DNA of 64,000 nucleotides from Nigrospora sphaerica (taxonomy: Eukaryota; Ascomycota; Sordariomycetes; Amphisphaeriales; Apiosporaceae). The notes below the pieces were generated by a model that saw only the letters and a list, made by a program, of their open reading frames with translations, made no database searches and was not told where the DNA came from. The DNA is taken from assembly GCA_018287875.1 (NCBI GenBank), contig JAGVVL010000001.1, positions 2,976,001 through 3,040,000 of the forward strand, given 5' to 3'. Position 1 is the stretch's first letter; every line of letters starts with the position of its first letter. The translations under genes and the position numbers were made by a program. Below are positions 36,501 through 48,344 of the stretch, one piece after another.

Positions 36501-39500
36501 ACGCGATACGAATATCCCTTCTGTACAAAGGCTCGTATTGGAGAGACCCTCCCCTCCTCACAACGTCCATCCTTCGCTTCCGCCCATCAACTCAAGGCCC
36601 GGTTCAAACTGCCACAGGTGGAATGGGTGAATAAACGTGCCATAAGACCATCAGCGTCGAGAGATGGATGCACTTGACCTGGAGGCTTGGGTCCGCCCCC
36701 GTCGGTGGGATTTCCTGATAAGCAAAAACCTTCCCGTAGGAGGGAGGTATGTACAGTAAGGCCTGTCCATTTTCCATGCTGGCTCTGCATAGACCACTCA
36801 TTATGCATCGCTGTCGGTCGGTAACCCTGTGGTTACAATCGTACTGCAGAGTAATCAAGCTGCTTGGCTGGGGTTCTACAGGGCCCTAATAACGCCCGGG
36901 TGGGCTGCCCGATCGGTAGGAGCGGAGACCTGCTGAGCATGGTAGCGCGTGTACGTATGCTCGCGTGTGGTACAGACAGCCAGAAAGCCGTCGTACGCGT
37001 CAATGGGGGAGAAAAGAGGAGGATGAGCACCAGGATGCTGCTACTTGTCGTGAACGGCGCCGGCAAACCCAAGCCGTACCTTTTCCTCACGCACTCATTC
37101 GCCGACTGGCCTGGCTTAGCTAGCCACGAGCCCGGCGCCTCCTGTTCTGTGGGCTCCCATTGGAAGGAATAAGCTTCACTCACGATGATCGCCCGGACTC
37201 CAATACCTGCGCTCGCGCGCACGCGCGTGGCCATATACCAGTCGAGCCAGTCTCTTCTTCGTCCCATAACATGTAGCATGCGTTAGGAACCGAATAATGC
37301 CAGCGCGTGAGGACGTGTGGGTGGCAGGGGACGACATCCACTCAGCGGCTGGGTGGCAAGAAACGGCCCCGTCGGGACGCCCAGGAACCACGACGGGAGC
37401 AAGTGGGTTTAAAAAGTGGTTGTACTCGGTAGTAGCACTAGCGCAGGCATGGTGGGTGTTCTGGGATGTTCACGAACCACTGCCACCCGACCGCCCCAGT
37501 TTGTTTAGGTCGTGCGTACATAGCGTACAAATTGAACAACTGAATGCAGCACGGCTCGATTGGCTGCTGACTGCACTGCCGCAATGGAGGCCGGGAAGAT
37601 TGCACGGGTGGAGCGCGACTTGATGCGCGGATCGGAGCGGCCTAGGGGTACTAGGGATTCCCGGACAGCCCAGCCCCGTCGTCTGGCTCCTGGCAGTCCG
37701 CAGACGGTTCCCCCCCGTCCCAGGTCACGGACAGGGAGGCTGGCAGCGCAGGGAGTTAGCATGCGGGCAGACCAGTCGGGGACGCCAACAAGGAGGTCCC
37801 AAGCCAGGATCCATGGATGGTAGCGCGCGGAGCCGTGTTTGGTGGTGGAGTCCCGCGCGCTCTGTCGAGACGGTGCAGAGTGGTTGTCGTCATCAGTCAA
37901 CCACCGTCCATATTTGTATTCAATGCGATGCACCCAGCCAAGCATCCCCCCATATGGAACTCACGCGTCCGGCCGTGGCCCCGGCGCTGGCAACCAAGGG
38001 GTTGGGTTGGGATATGGACGGTACGAGTATAGCTATTCGCCAGACTGGCACCCGCACACGCCTCACATCCATTTCTGGGCAGGTTACCAGGCCTCGAACG
38101 GTCCAATTGCTGGGCTCGCTATCGACCGACCTGCTAGCCAAGCCCGCTTTGGCATCTCACTGGCAACACATCCGTCCATCCATGCGAGGAGAAGCGGAGA
38201 GGTTGTTGGACGGGGCGGAGAAGGGGGCCTGGGAGGGGGGGGGGGTTCTGGCCGCGTTTGACCGGCTGCCGAGGTGCATCGGTGCAGCAAGCCACTGCAA
38301 CGGAAATTGATACCGGAGGCACGCAGGCGAGAAATGGCGCTATGATTCCCGCACAATGCTTCCCGGGCACACTGCGCTGAATGGCTGGCGGGCCGGGATG
38401 GGGAAGGGTGGTTGTAGGTGTACATGGTTGTACATGAGGCGTGACCGCCGGGGGCAGACCAGCACATGTGTGCTTAAGACCGCGTTCTTTGTGTGCGTAT
38501 CTGCTTCTAGACACGGACGCCGTCGAACAACCCAGGCAGGCGCATACATTACCGGCACACAAGTTGACAGGCTCGACGGGCTCGCTGTCCCTTCCACGCT
38601 GCGCAGGCGAGACAAGACGGCATGTGCAGTCGTCACCCCCTCGGGCGCCACCGTCGCCGTCTCTACTGCGTACATCAGGGGAACCTTATGTCCATGCTGA
38701 AACGCACGGGCTGCCCGCTGGTGCTGGGCAGCCAATGAGACGGCGCTGGTTCTTGTCGCGTCCAGCGTACGCGCTGCTGGCATACATTTTTGGAATCCAT
38801 CGCTGGGAAGTCGAATGTCTTGGGGAGGTATCTCTGGGTACGGCTACAGGCGTGAAGGGGCCACCGCCATCCAGCTTCTGGAAAGTATCGGCAGGGGGTG
38901 CGCTGAGCGAGTGGCCCGCCGAGGCAGATCCCTGTCGCGCCTGCTAGCCCAACTGGGACGAACAAGGAGCCAATCTCGCCAATTGCAGGATATGATATGA
39001 AGCTGCGACACTGGAGAGGGGCCCGCTCCGGCAAGGCGGCTGGTGGGAAGGAGACGAAGCCCTGCTTCTTCTGTTTCTCTCGGGATTGATCATCCCACAC
39101 CCACTCGATGGGCAGAGCCCCGAGAACAATAGCTGAGTGAGGAAGAGAGAGAGAGAGAGAGAGGGAGGGAGGGAGAGAGAGGAGAGTAACAAAGAGTGAA
39201 TGAAAGGCAGAGAGAACCCGAGAGGGACCAGGCCACGCAGGTGTACCGTGGTAGTCCCGTGTTGGAGACGGTTCGGGCTGGAGACGACTCCACTGGTGGT
39301 GACGGACAATGGGCGGCCGCCTGCCTGGCGAGCCTGGCAGCCTACCGAATGACGGCGCTGCTACGACGTGGGCGGGCTTAGCAGTTGAGGTTATTGCGGG
39401 CGATGAGATGAAGAGGGAAACTCCCCTGCTCCCTTGCTCGTACCAGGACGAGCCAGGCAGCGCAAACCCTGGCCAGTCGCAAGATTGGGATCTTTTGGTA

Positions 39501-39639
39501 CAGGGTGTGGGTTGCTCGGGGGCGCGACGGCGGCGTGGTGTCATTACCACTAGCCGATGCCCCCTTTTGGACCCGCTGCTTTGATTTTCCCATTTCTTCT
39601 GCACACCCCCCAGGACGCCAGTGGAATTCCAAAACGTTT
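33527..39639. other. Large gene-poor spacer upstream of ecm33
   Basis: About 6.1 kb lies without a supported gene. The longest open frame (minus 38675-39661, 328 codons) is Ser/Pro/Arg-rich, has no domain or splice support, and crosses a GA-rich microsatellite that translates as a Leu/Ser run. A GA/GGGA tract lies at 39141-39186. I see no tRNA, 5S rRNA or transposon ends. It may hold long non-coding RNA or distal regulation, but nothing shows this directly. Confidence 0.5.
39141..39186. repeat. (GA)n / GGGA microsatellite
   Basis: A purine tract of GA repeats passes into GGGA repeats and back to GA, in the upstream region of ecm33. Confidence 0.85.
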
Positions 39640-41271
39640 CGGCTTTTCCTTGACGTGACAAGACAATTTTCTCCTTCCCTCTCGCCAGTCCTCCTCCCTC
39701 TTCCTATTCGGATTCATTCGTTTGTCGATATTCCTTCGTAAAAAAAAGCCCGAGGAAGAGCACTCGCTCCCCCCCAGCTTCCTCACTTTTAATATCACTC
39801 GCCCGCGACAAACCCGACCCCTACGCGAACGAAACAACCGCAACACCACCACCAACCCGATCTCCCGCCCATCAATCGAAGTACGAGCCGGTTTCCCGAG
39901 CCGTCGCTGAGTCAAGCACCGAGAGGAGGATTAGTGATATCGCCCCGAAAAGAATCAGTAACAGGTGAGTCTATGGCGCAAGCCTGGTGAGAGGCGGATG
40001 CTCGCTGCTGGGCAACGGCCAGCAGCGAAGACCTCTCGTCTCTTCCCCCCTGCAGTTTCTACCTACCTACCGACCTGTCACCCTATCTCTGCCCCTTTGG
40101 TTCTTGCGTACCCGTACCCGGCGGCCCGTCTCATCATCACCATCACCCCATCTCAAGGCGTCCCATGTCGCCCCGAGACGCCGCATTCCAGGCAGCCCAG
40201 GCGATGCCGGGAGGCACACCGGTTGGGAGAAGCCGAGGTGCCGCGCGTCCGCCTGCCACGCTGCATAGTGCTGTTTTGGGCCACGCCCAGGGCGGCGAGT
40301 GGATTCGGATCCAGAATTCCATGACCCCCAGGTTCCCCCTACATCAGACTTGCGGCCAGCGCTCGCAAGCCGCTACTGTCGTCTTAGCGATCTAGCGTGG
40401 AGGGCCAGTGGCGTCAGCCCCCCCACTGCGCCTGCTCTGCCAGCGATTCTGGTTGCTGTTGCCGGGCCCCCATTGGCGAATGGCAGCAGCACGAGCCTTC
40501 ACCATCCGAGCTACACCAGGCCGGACTGGATGGTGCATTCTCGCCGCGTGCCGCCCTGGAGGAGGGGCGAAACCAAACATGACAGTGCTGTTGTGCCTTG
40601 CTGTTCCGAGTTGCCGACAATGGCCATTGCCATGGCCACAGAGGGCGTACGCTGGGGATGCGAGGCTGCGAAGGAACCCGACGGGCCTCAGTTGGGCTGT
40701 CAGCCAGTGCCTCCCCACGTTCGATTCTACCTGGGGCCTAGGATCCAGGCTCCCAAGATCCGTCCTGACTGTCGCTTCCCCCCGCGGGTACGGGAAGGTG
40801 GATCGGCCTGATGGTGTCATCCCAAGCTCTGGTGGCATACACCTAAAATGCACTCCACGGCAAACCGCGACCGAGCATATATGCAGCCTGCACGCGCTCC
40901 ACTCCCTAGAGCTTCCTCGTTCCTTGCCCGGCACGTTGGCAGCGCAACAGTCACGGATCGTTGAGTTGAGTCCGCTGTTGCCGCGGCGTGTCGCTCTCGG
41001 ATTGAAAACTGCCCGCTTGCCTGCCATCCACTCGCTTCTTCCCCTCCCTCTATCCAACCATCAGAACGCATTCATCCAGATCAACATTGTTTTCTCGGAG
41101 CCCTCTCCTCGCACTTACTTCCTGTCATATATCCAGCTACGCCGAAACAAGTGTTGTTTGCTACCGTGTCCGGTAGACGGGGCACCGTCTTCTTCCGCAT
41201 CAAGGCGCCGTTGCCTGCCTGCTTAGGAAAACAACACAACTGACATTATTATCCAACAGCCAACCATCACA
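39640..41271 (+). promoter_or_regulatory. Putative ecm33 promoter, leader exon and 1.3 kb leader intron
   Basis: A pyrimidine-rich block (about 39640-39790) passes into CAACACCACCACCAACC-type leader sequence. A strong donor, CAACAG-GTGAGT, follows, with the intron starting at 39965. A matching acceptor, CAACTGACATTATTATCCAACAG, ends at 41259, only 12 bases before the ecm33 ATG. This implies a leader intron of about 1295 nt, far longer than the 50-170 nt introns elsewhere in the window. A 272-codon open frame inside it (40408-41226) has no domain and is treated as chance. Confidence 0.5.
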
Positions 41272-42528
41272 ATGTACGCCAAGAACATCGTGTCCGCCGT
41301 TGCGGCCCTCGGCATGGCCACTGGTAAGTTTGAGACAGCACCTCGCGCGCTTCGGACGATACTAACCTTGCTGGTGACAGGTGCCATGGCCGTCTCTTGC
41401 AGTGACACCACTGCCGAAGTCAAGTCGGTGCAGGATGCTCTCGACATTGGAAAGTGCCAGAGGTTCAAGGGCAACATTCAGATCGGCAACGAGACCGACT
41501 CCCAGCTTAAGTTCACCGGCCTCCAGGAGGTCAACGGTGATATCACTTGCACGAACAACCCCGGTATCATCAGCCTGTCGGCCCCCGAGCTGAAGAAGGT
41601 TGGCGGTATCTTCAAGCTGGAGGGCTTGGCCGTCCTGTCCACCCTGGACATGGGCTCCCTGAACTCGGTGAAGGAGCTGCAGCTCCTCCACCTGGGTGGC
41701 CTGTCCCGCCTCGGATTCGGCACTGATGGTATCAAGAGCGCCGACCGTGTCGAGATTTCCGACACCCGCCTGAACTCGATCGAGGGTGTCAACGTGCAGT
41801 CCCTGGCTAAGTTGGACATCAACAACAACAAGCACTTGGCCAAGTTCGACTCTAGCATCCGCAACTTGACCGATGTTCTCAACATCAACGCCAACGGCCT
41901 CGGCGGTGCCGACGGTGGCTTCCAGGTCGCCCTGCCCAACCTAGAGTGGATTGCCAACATGACCATCTCCAACGTCACTGAGTTCAAGGTTCCCTCCCTG
42001 ACCAACGTCACCGGTAACATGCGCTTCGACTCCAACTTCTTCAAGAGCTTCTCGGCTGCCAACCTCACCGAGGTCAAGGACGGCGAGTTCTCGTTCGTCA
42101 GCAACTCCAACCTCCAGAACATCTCCATTCCCCTGCTTGAGCGCATCGGCGGTGGCTTCACCATTGCCAACAACACCGACCTCGCCAAGGTTGACGGTTT
42201 CCCCGCCCTCCAGGATATCGGTGGCGCTGTTGCTCTCCGTGGCTCCTTCACCGAGGTTAAGCTCCCCGCCCTCAAGGACGTTCGTGGTACCTTCACTCTT
42301 AAGTCGACTGAGGAGATCGACAGCTCCTGCAAGGCCTTCGAGGACAACAGCGCCGCTCTGGCCATTGCCCCCGACTGCAAGGGCAAGGTTGCCAACGCCA
42401 ACGACGACACCTCGTCCGGTGACGACTCCCAGGGTAGCGATGACAAGAGCGCCGCTTCTCCTCTCTCCATGAGCATGTCCGCCGTCATCAGCCTGGCTGC
42501 TGTCGCCGGTGTCATGCTCTCTCTGTAA
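41272..42528 (+). CDS. ecm33: GPI-anchored cell-wall protein, ECM33/SPS2 family, 399 aa
   Basis: Exons 41272-41323 and 41381-42528 give 399 aa. ECM33 proteins are GPI-anchored surface glycoproteins needed for wall integrity. The order is as expected: a signal peptide (KNIVSAVAALGMATGAMAVSC), receptor L-domain-like leucine-rich beta-helix repeats (LSTLDMGSLNSVKELQLL, SLAKLDINNNKHLAKF and others), a Ser/Asp-rich stretch (SSGDDSQGSDDKS) for the anchor site, and a C-terminal hydrophobic tail (AVISLAAVAGVMLSL). Several NxT/S sequons (NMT, NVT, NLT, NNT) predict N-glycosylation. Codon use is unusually uniform and C-ending, as in highly expressed genes. The 57-nt intron is in frame and open; its removal restores the signal-peptide cleavage region. 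Confidence 0.95.
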   Translation: MYAKNIVSAVAALGMATGKFETAPRALRTILTLLVTGAMAVSCSDTTAEVKSVQDALDIGKCQRFKGNIQIGNETDSQLKFTGLQEVNGDITCTNNPGIISLSAPELKKVGGIFKLEGLAVLSTLDMGSLNSVKELQLLHLGGLSRLGFGTDGIKSADRVEISDTRLNSIEGVNVQSLAKLDINNNKHLAKFDSSIRNLTDVLNINANGLGGADGGFQVALPNLEWIANMTISNVTEFKVPSLTNVTGNMRFDSNFFKSFSAANLTEVKDGEFSFVSNSNLQNISIPLLERIGGGFTIANNTDLAKVDGFPALQDIGGAVALRGSFTEVKLPALKDVRGTFTLKSTEEIDSSCKAFEDNSAALAIAPDCKGKVANANDDTSSGDDSQGSDDKSAASPLSMSMSAVISLAAVAGVMLSL

Positions 42529-43928
42529 AAAGCTGAGAAGAGTATGTCGGTGGCTGAATTTGGAGGCGTATGCGGACTTTCCTTTCCCAGTGTCAAGCAA
42601 ACTCTCGTCTTTGTCAGTTTCCATCAGCCGAGTGTTGGCAAATTGGGCTACGTACAGGATTCACTAGACTTAATATCGACGCATCTGTAACAGACTGTCT
42701 TGGCCCCCAACCCTTCCGAGTCATCCACATGTGTACTGCCAGGCAAATAGTCTGGTTTTGATGCCCATTGGTATGAATGATGCGTATCGTTCAATTATAG
42801 GTGCCGCAGACGGGCACTATACGTTGGGATGGGTCTGATGGATGCCAACTGGCGCGTAAGTGGCTTCCCAACCACATGCATAGGTAGTAGTTCTCGGCGC
42901 CCTCATCGTAAAGCCCCTCGTCCGCAGCCGGGATATCATGATCGCCGGGACCCGTGTGTCTCGGTTGCTGATGCCGAGGCCACAAGGGGGGTGTGTATCA
43001 AAGAGAGCGCATACGGTCGGCACTTCATATACAAGACGAAGGGACGCCCACACGGCGAAGGCATACGCCGATTCGGCCAAGTCTATCGACCTGTATCTGC
43101 AATGAAAAAGAGAGAGTACGAGGTCACTTACACACGGCTTGGGCGTGCCGATGTCGAAAGACGGCGGTGCATCTAGCCCTGCGTAAAGACCCGGGGGGGG
43201 TTCAAACTTTGAGATTTCTTTTCCATGACACTTTACTGTTCATACTTGTGGAGAGCGAAAAGGCCGGAATCGGCCCCGTCGCCGCGTGAATTTCAGTTCC
43301 GGCCGGCCTCTACAGCTACGCTATGGGTGTGAGCATACGTGGGACAGCCGTGGCGACCAGGTTCGCAACGAAGCGGTCCGAGGTACATATGAGCCGCCAT
43401 GCACACCAAGGCACGTGTCCGATCGCAAGACGGGCGGCTACCCGTACTACGAATGAATACCAGTTCCGCGGGGGTGCGGTGGTGTGGGGAAAACGCCGGC
43501 CCGGCTCATCGACACAGAAATGTTTGCTCATTGTTTGTGGAACTACGCTCGTTGGCGGCGAGCCTTTCCACCCTCAATGGGGGATAGGCGATGGTGTCAC
43601 GGTGGGGGGGCATACATGTGCGTGTGTGGGTGTTATGGCCCTCAAGAGACGTCTAGTTGCGCGACAGGCGAGTTTTGAGTTCGCTGTCATGGCGGCGGCA
43701 TCGCGCAATCGTGTGCGCCTGGTGCTGTGCACCCCAGGGGGGGTGTAGGAATGTACCACGGCCCGCTCATCCCATACAAACCATATATCGCAACGTCGCC
43801 TTAGTCCACCGACGCGTGCTGGGGACACGAGGGGCCAACCCAGACAGGCCAGGGTGGCCCAAGATGCAGCGCCGTCGTGCTGAGCGCCGCGAAGTAGGGT
43901 CAGGAACCTGAGAATGCCCCGCCGCGGC
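42529..43928. other. Convergent 3' spacer, 1.4 kb
   Basis: This lies between the ecm33 stop and the splicing-factor stop. Short frames only; nothing recognisable. Confidence 0.55.
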
Positions 43929-45470
43929 CTACTCGTAAACGCCCCTCTCGAACATGTCTTCGGCGTAGTACCGTGGCGCAATGGTGCTTCCGGCAAAGAC
44001 GCGGCCGTCCAAGGCGTTGACGGCCCTGAGCGCGCCGACCTGGTCCACGAATTTGATGTAGACGTTGCGCCCCGGCACATCGATGTACAACCGTTCCACT
44101 TGGCCGTACTGGGTGCCACACTCCTCGCCGATCTCCTGGCCCAAGCCCTCCTCGATTTCGTGCTGTAGGTTTTCGATATTGTCCAGCATGTGGCGCAGGA
44201 CGACGACAGGGGACACGGGGCCGAACTTGCTGGTGGTGGAGCTGGCGGCCGCCGAACTGTCGGTCTTGGCCTTGGTGCGGGCAGAGTCGATGATGCGTCC
44301 CTTTGCGGCCGGTTCGGCCCATCCGCCGCCTTCGGCGTCGGGTCGCTTGCGCCGCTTCTCGACCTGGACGCGTAGGGCCTCGGCCCTGCCCGAGTTGTCG
44401 GCGCCCAAGCCTTGGCCCTTCGTCCAACCGAACTTTTGCATGAGACGGGCGGCAAAATGTTTCTGGCCCGGCATGTTGCTGCGCGGCGCGTCGGCGCCGT
44501 CTTCTGGTCGGTCCTCATCCATGGGCTCGGGGCTTCCGGCGGCCGGTGGCGGCGACGCGGGCCCGGGCTGTTCGTAACGCACGGGGGCGCGCGATATGGT
44601 CGAGGGGTCTTGTTCTGGCGCGGGTGGCGGGGCGGGCGGCGGGGCCGCGACGCCCTGCGACAGGGCGAGGCGGCGCGCATACGCATCATCGCCGGTTTTG
44701 TCGTCGGGCAGGGAGGCGCGCGGGGGCGACATAGGCGGGGGCGCGAACGAATACGAATCGGGCGGCGCAAACTGATCTGTAGGGGGAGGTCATTTAGCAG
44801 GTCGCCAGCCAGCGAGGGCACGGGGAGGTCCAAACATACTGTTCACGGGGCGTTCATCATCGCCGTCGCCGCTGTCCCAGCTGGCTTGTCTCTTAGCGAG
44901 GCCTCTGTGCCGATACAGCAGAGCCTTCCACTCGCGGACCTCGCGTATGCGCTCGTCGCTCCGGAGGTATTCGTCGACGTTGGTCGGGCGCGAGGGGTCG
45001 TACATCTCATCCCAGTTCGTCTCGGCGGGGGCCTCGTCTCTTTGCTTCTTTTTCTTCTTCCGGTTGCCCTTTGGCCGCTGCGCACCGGCGTACATCCAGT
45101 CATCATCGTCGGTAGCCGCCCAGTCGGCAAGTGTGGTTTTCGGCGGAGCCGATGCGGCGGGCGGCGCATGAGCGTTGGCCACGGCGGGCGGCGCCTTGGG
45201 AAAGCCGACTTTGGGTTTCTGCTGCGTCTTCTGCTGGGGGCGTCGTATGGACTGGAAGGGCTGGAAGCGCAGAGCCGCGTCCACGGGCTTCTTGGCGGCG
45301 GCGTCCTGCTCCTTGACGGCGTCGATGGCCTCGCGCGAGACGACGGGGGCGCGCGAGATGGAGGCGGCCGTAGCGTCGCCGGGAGGGTCCAGCAGGTCGG
45401 CGTAGAGGGACAGGCCTCCCCCGCCTGGTCGTGACGAAGACGGCGGCGGCGGCGGTGGCGGCGCAGACAT
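43929..45470 (-). CDS. Splicing factor 45 (SPF45/RBM17)-like, G-patch plus RRM, 492 aa
   Basis: Exons 45470-44840 and 44776-43929 (63-nt intron, GTATGT donor, CTACAG acceptor) give 492 aa. SPF45-type proteins act in second-step and alternative 3' splice-site choice through a UHM-type RRM. The N-terminal half is Pro/Ala-rich with a basic KKKKK run and the conserved WDEMYDPSRPTNVDEYLRS near residue 160. A G-patch spans about 316-362 (HFAARLMQKFGWTKGQGLG). The RRM/UHM spans about 400-485, from VVVLRHMLDN through EECGTQYGQVERLYID and VYIKFVDQVGALRAVNALDGRVFAG. This order of parts is diagnostic. The gene diverges from the PCS60-like gene. Confidence 0.92.
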
Positions 45471-46382
45471 GGCCGAGATGGACGGTCAACACGAGACGAG
45501 AAGCTCGAGAGGGGGGCGCGAGCGTCGACCAGACCGGAACTTTGTGCGGATGAACGGACGGAGTGGAGGAGGTTGCGGGCGTGTTCGTGCTGTGCAGTCG
45601 GCCTGTGCTGTGCCGTGTTGGGCCAAGCGAGAAAGACCGGGCCTCCGCCCCAGGCGACAAAACGCCGCCAAGTCCGGCTTAGCGATCCATGTACTTGTAC
45701 ATCGCATGCAGGTCGGATGCATGGGTGGGCATGACGCACGCCCTAAGCTCTATTGTACTTTACGTATCATGTAGGCACTGTAAGTCGAGGGGGGATCGCA
45801 CGCGAGGTCCCACGGCCGTTCACGCCTCGCCCATACGCGTTCTAATTCATGGTACATGCCCCAAAGTATGGGCAGCCCAACGACTTCGGGTGGTCCTGGA
45901 CGAGCAAACCAACTTGGGGGTCCATTGGTCGACAATGTCGGGACCCGACGCTCAGCCCTGCGGGAACGAACGCCCGACTGACGCATAATAAGCCCCTAAA
46001 ATGTGACCTGGATGGGCTTGCCGATCCGACGAACGGCGCGTTGCGGATCGACCAGGGACAGGAAGAGAGGTAGAGGTCAGGTCACGCCACGCCATGACAC
46101 GGCGGTTCGTGCTTACAACGGCCGTCGTGTCTTCCGGGAAATCCATCTCACATCTTAGGAGCTCCCAAGCTTCTTTCTCTCGCGTTGTTGTCGTATAGAA
46201 TCGGTTGTGCTGCGCCTTCCCTTGCTCCCTTCCTGCTTTTGCTGTGCATCTATCCCGCTGTATACCCATATTATTGGACCTCTTCACTCGTCTTGCCTGT
46301 CTTTCCCCCCCTTCGCGCTTGTCGGCCTACCTGATATCTCAGCTCACGCAAGACCGTCAACCGACGCTCCCGCCGATCCGTC
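45471..46382. other. Divergent upstream region, SPF45-like and PCS60-like genes
   Basis: These 912 bases hold the two promoters. The last 200 bases are CT-rich (46200-46320), typical of a leader for the PCS60-like gene. No gene is supported. Confidence 0.55.
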
Positions 46383-48344
46383 ATGTTGGCACCCAACCCG
46401 ACCCTTCGCAGCGAGATACACGGCCGCGACGATGCCACCGCCGTCATCATCCCCTCGAAGTCCCAGGTCCTCACTGTGACGTACAGGGACCTCCGGGCCG
46501 AATGCGCCTCGTTCCAGCGCAAGCTTGCCGCTCTCGGCATCGCCCACGGCGCGCCCGTGTCCATCGCGACGGTGAACTCGTACGAGTTCATCGTCTCGTT
46601 CCTGGCCACCTCGTGGCAGCGCGCCGTGGCCGCGCCCCTCAACCCGGCGTACAAGCAGGACGAGTTCGAGTTCTACATCGACGACGTCAAGTCGGCGCTG
46701 GTCCTGGTGCCCAGGGGCGCTTATGCGGCCGGCGCCCCGGCCGTGCGTGCGGCTCAGAAGTTCAACGCCGCCGTGGCCGAGTGCTACTGGGACGACGCGC
46801 GACGCGAGGTGGCGCTGGACGTCAAGGACCTGGGCCAGTTGAAGGGCAGGAGTCGCGAGAGCGTGCTGGAGCCGCAGGCCGACGATGTCGCTTTGGTTCT
46901 GCACACAAGGTATGGCCGGTTGGACGCTCGCGTCCCCGATCTGGCGCGAGGAAATGAAGGACTGACCAACGTCTTTGCCCACGTAGCGGAACAACGTCGA
47001 GACCCAAAGTTGTAAGCTAGCCCTGGCCGTCTACGGTCGAGTACGCTTTCCCCTGCTGCAGGGGCCGGCACTAACATCCATCTGCCTGCAGGTACCGTTA
47101 AGCCATCGCAATTTGACCCGCACTATGGGTATGTAAATGATCGACCGACTACACGGAGCTTTCCACCGATTGATATCGTGGGGTTGCTACACCCGTGCGA
47201 CGCCGTCGGTATGGTGCCGGCCGAATGCTGACGGGCTGTAGAAAACATCCGAGGGACGTACCAGCTCACATCGGCGGATCGGACCATGCTCGTGATGCCT
47301 CTGTTTCATGTCCACGGCCTCCTCTGTGCGCTGCTGGCCCCTCTGTACAGCGGCGGGTCCATGGTCGTGCCCCCCAAGTTCTCCGCCTCGGACTTTTGGG
47401 CCGACTTCACGGCGCACCGGGCCAATTGGTACACGGCGGTGCCGACAATCCACCAGATCCTCCTCAAGTCCCCGGTGCCCGACCCGCTGCCCCCTATCCG
47501 CTTCATCCGCTCGTGCTCCTCGCCGCTCTCGCCCGCCGTCTTTGACAAGCTCGAGGCGGCCTTCAAGGCCCCGGTGCTGGAGGCCTACGCCATGACCGAG
47601 GCGGCCCATCAGATGACGTCGAACCCGCTCCCGCCGGCCAAGCGCAAGCCGGGCACCGTGGGCGTGGGCCAGGGCGTCGAGGTTAAGATCCTCAACGACG
47701 CGGGCGACGAGCTGGCGCGGGGCGCCGAGGGTGAGATCTGCATCCGCGGCCCCAACGTGACCAAGGGCTATCTCAACAACCCGGCGGCCAACGCGTCGGC
47801 CTACACGCCGACGGGCTTCTTCCGCACCGGCGACCAGGGCCGCCTCGACGAGGACGGCTACGTCGTCATCACGGGCCGCATCAAGGAGCTCATCAACAAG
47901 GGCGGCGAGAAGATCAGCCCCATCGAGCTCGACAACGTGCTCGCGCGCCACGACGCCGTCGCCGAAGCCGTCAGCTTCGCCATCCCCGACGACCTGTACG
48001 GCCAGGACGTGGCCGTCGCCATCGTGCTGAAGCCGGGCGCGCAGCTGGGGGCCGGCGAGCTGAGGGTCTGGATGGCCGAGCGCGTCGCCAAGTTCAAGGT
48101 GCCCAAGAAGGTGAGAGAAATGACGTGCCCCTCCCCTTTCCACTTCCCTGCCCTCCCCTCCCGGTCCGCCATTGGGCGCGCCCCACGCATGACGAGACGC
48201 GCCGCGATGGACTGACACGACCCTTAACCCCCACGCCAGGTTTACTTCACTGCCGTCATGCCCAAGACGGCCACGGGCAAGATCCAGAGACGTATCGTGG
48301 CCGAAACGATGCAAAAGCAGGACGAGCCCAAGGCCAAGTTGTAA
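46383..48344 (+). CDS. Peroxisomal AMP-forming acyl/oxalyl-CoA synthetase, PCS60-like, 520 aa
   Basis: Five exons (46383-46909, 46987-47011, 47092-47128, 47242-48110, 48240-48344) give 520 aa. The enzyme joins a carboxylate to CoA through an acyl-AMP; its closest relatives are yeast PCS60 and plant AAE3, which act on oxalate. The N-terminus has VTYRDLRAECASFQRKL and PLNPAYKQDEFEFYIDD. The ATP-binding loop HTSGTTSRPK (174-183) is split by splicing, with its core on a 25-nt exon. Then come PLSHRNLTRTM, YAMTEAAHQM, GFFRTGDQG, GRIKELINKGGEKISP and the C-terminal lysine motif KTATGKIQRR. It ends in AKL, a peroxisomal PTS1 signal. All junctions agree in phase. Substrate is inferred. Confidence 0.93.

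Noticed and set aside
38675..39661. 328-codon minus frame upstream of ecm33
   Set aside because: It has a random-looking Ser/Pro/Arg composition, translates a GA microsatellite as a Leu/Ser run, has no domain, and overlaps the ecm33 leader region.
40408..41226. 272-codon plus frame just before ecm33
   Set aside because: It lies inside the proposed leader intron, has no recognisable motif, and overlaps several equally open frames on both strands.
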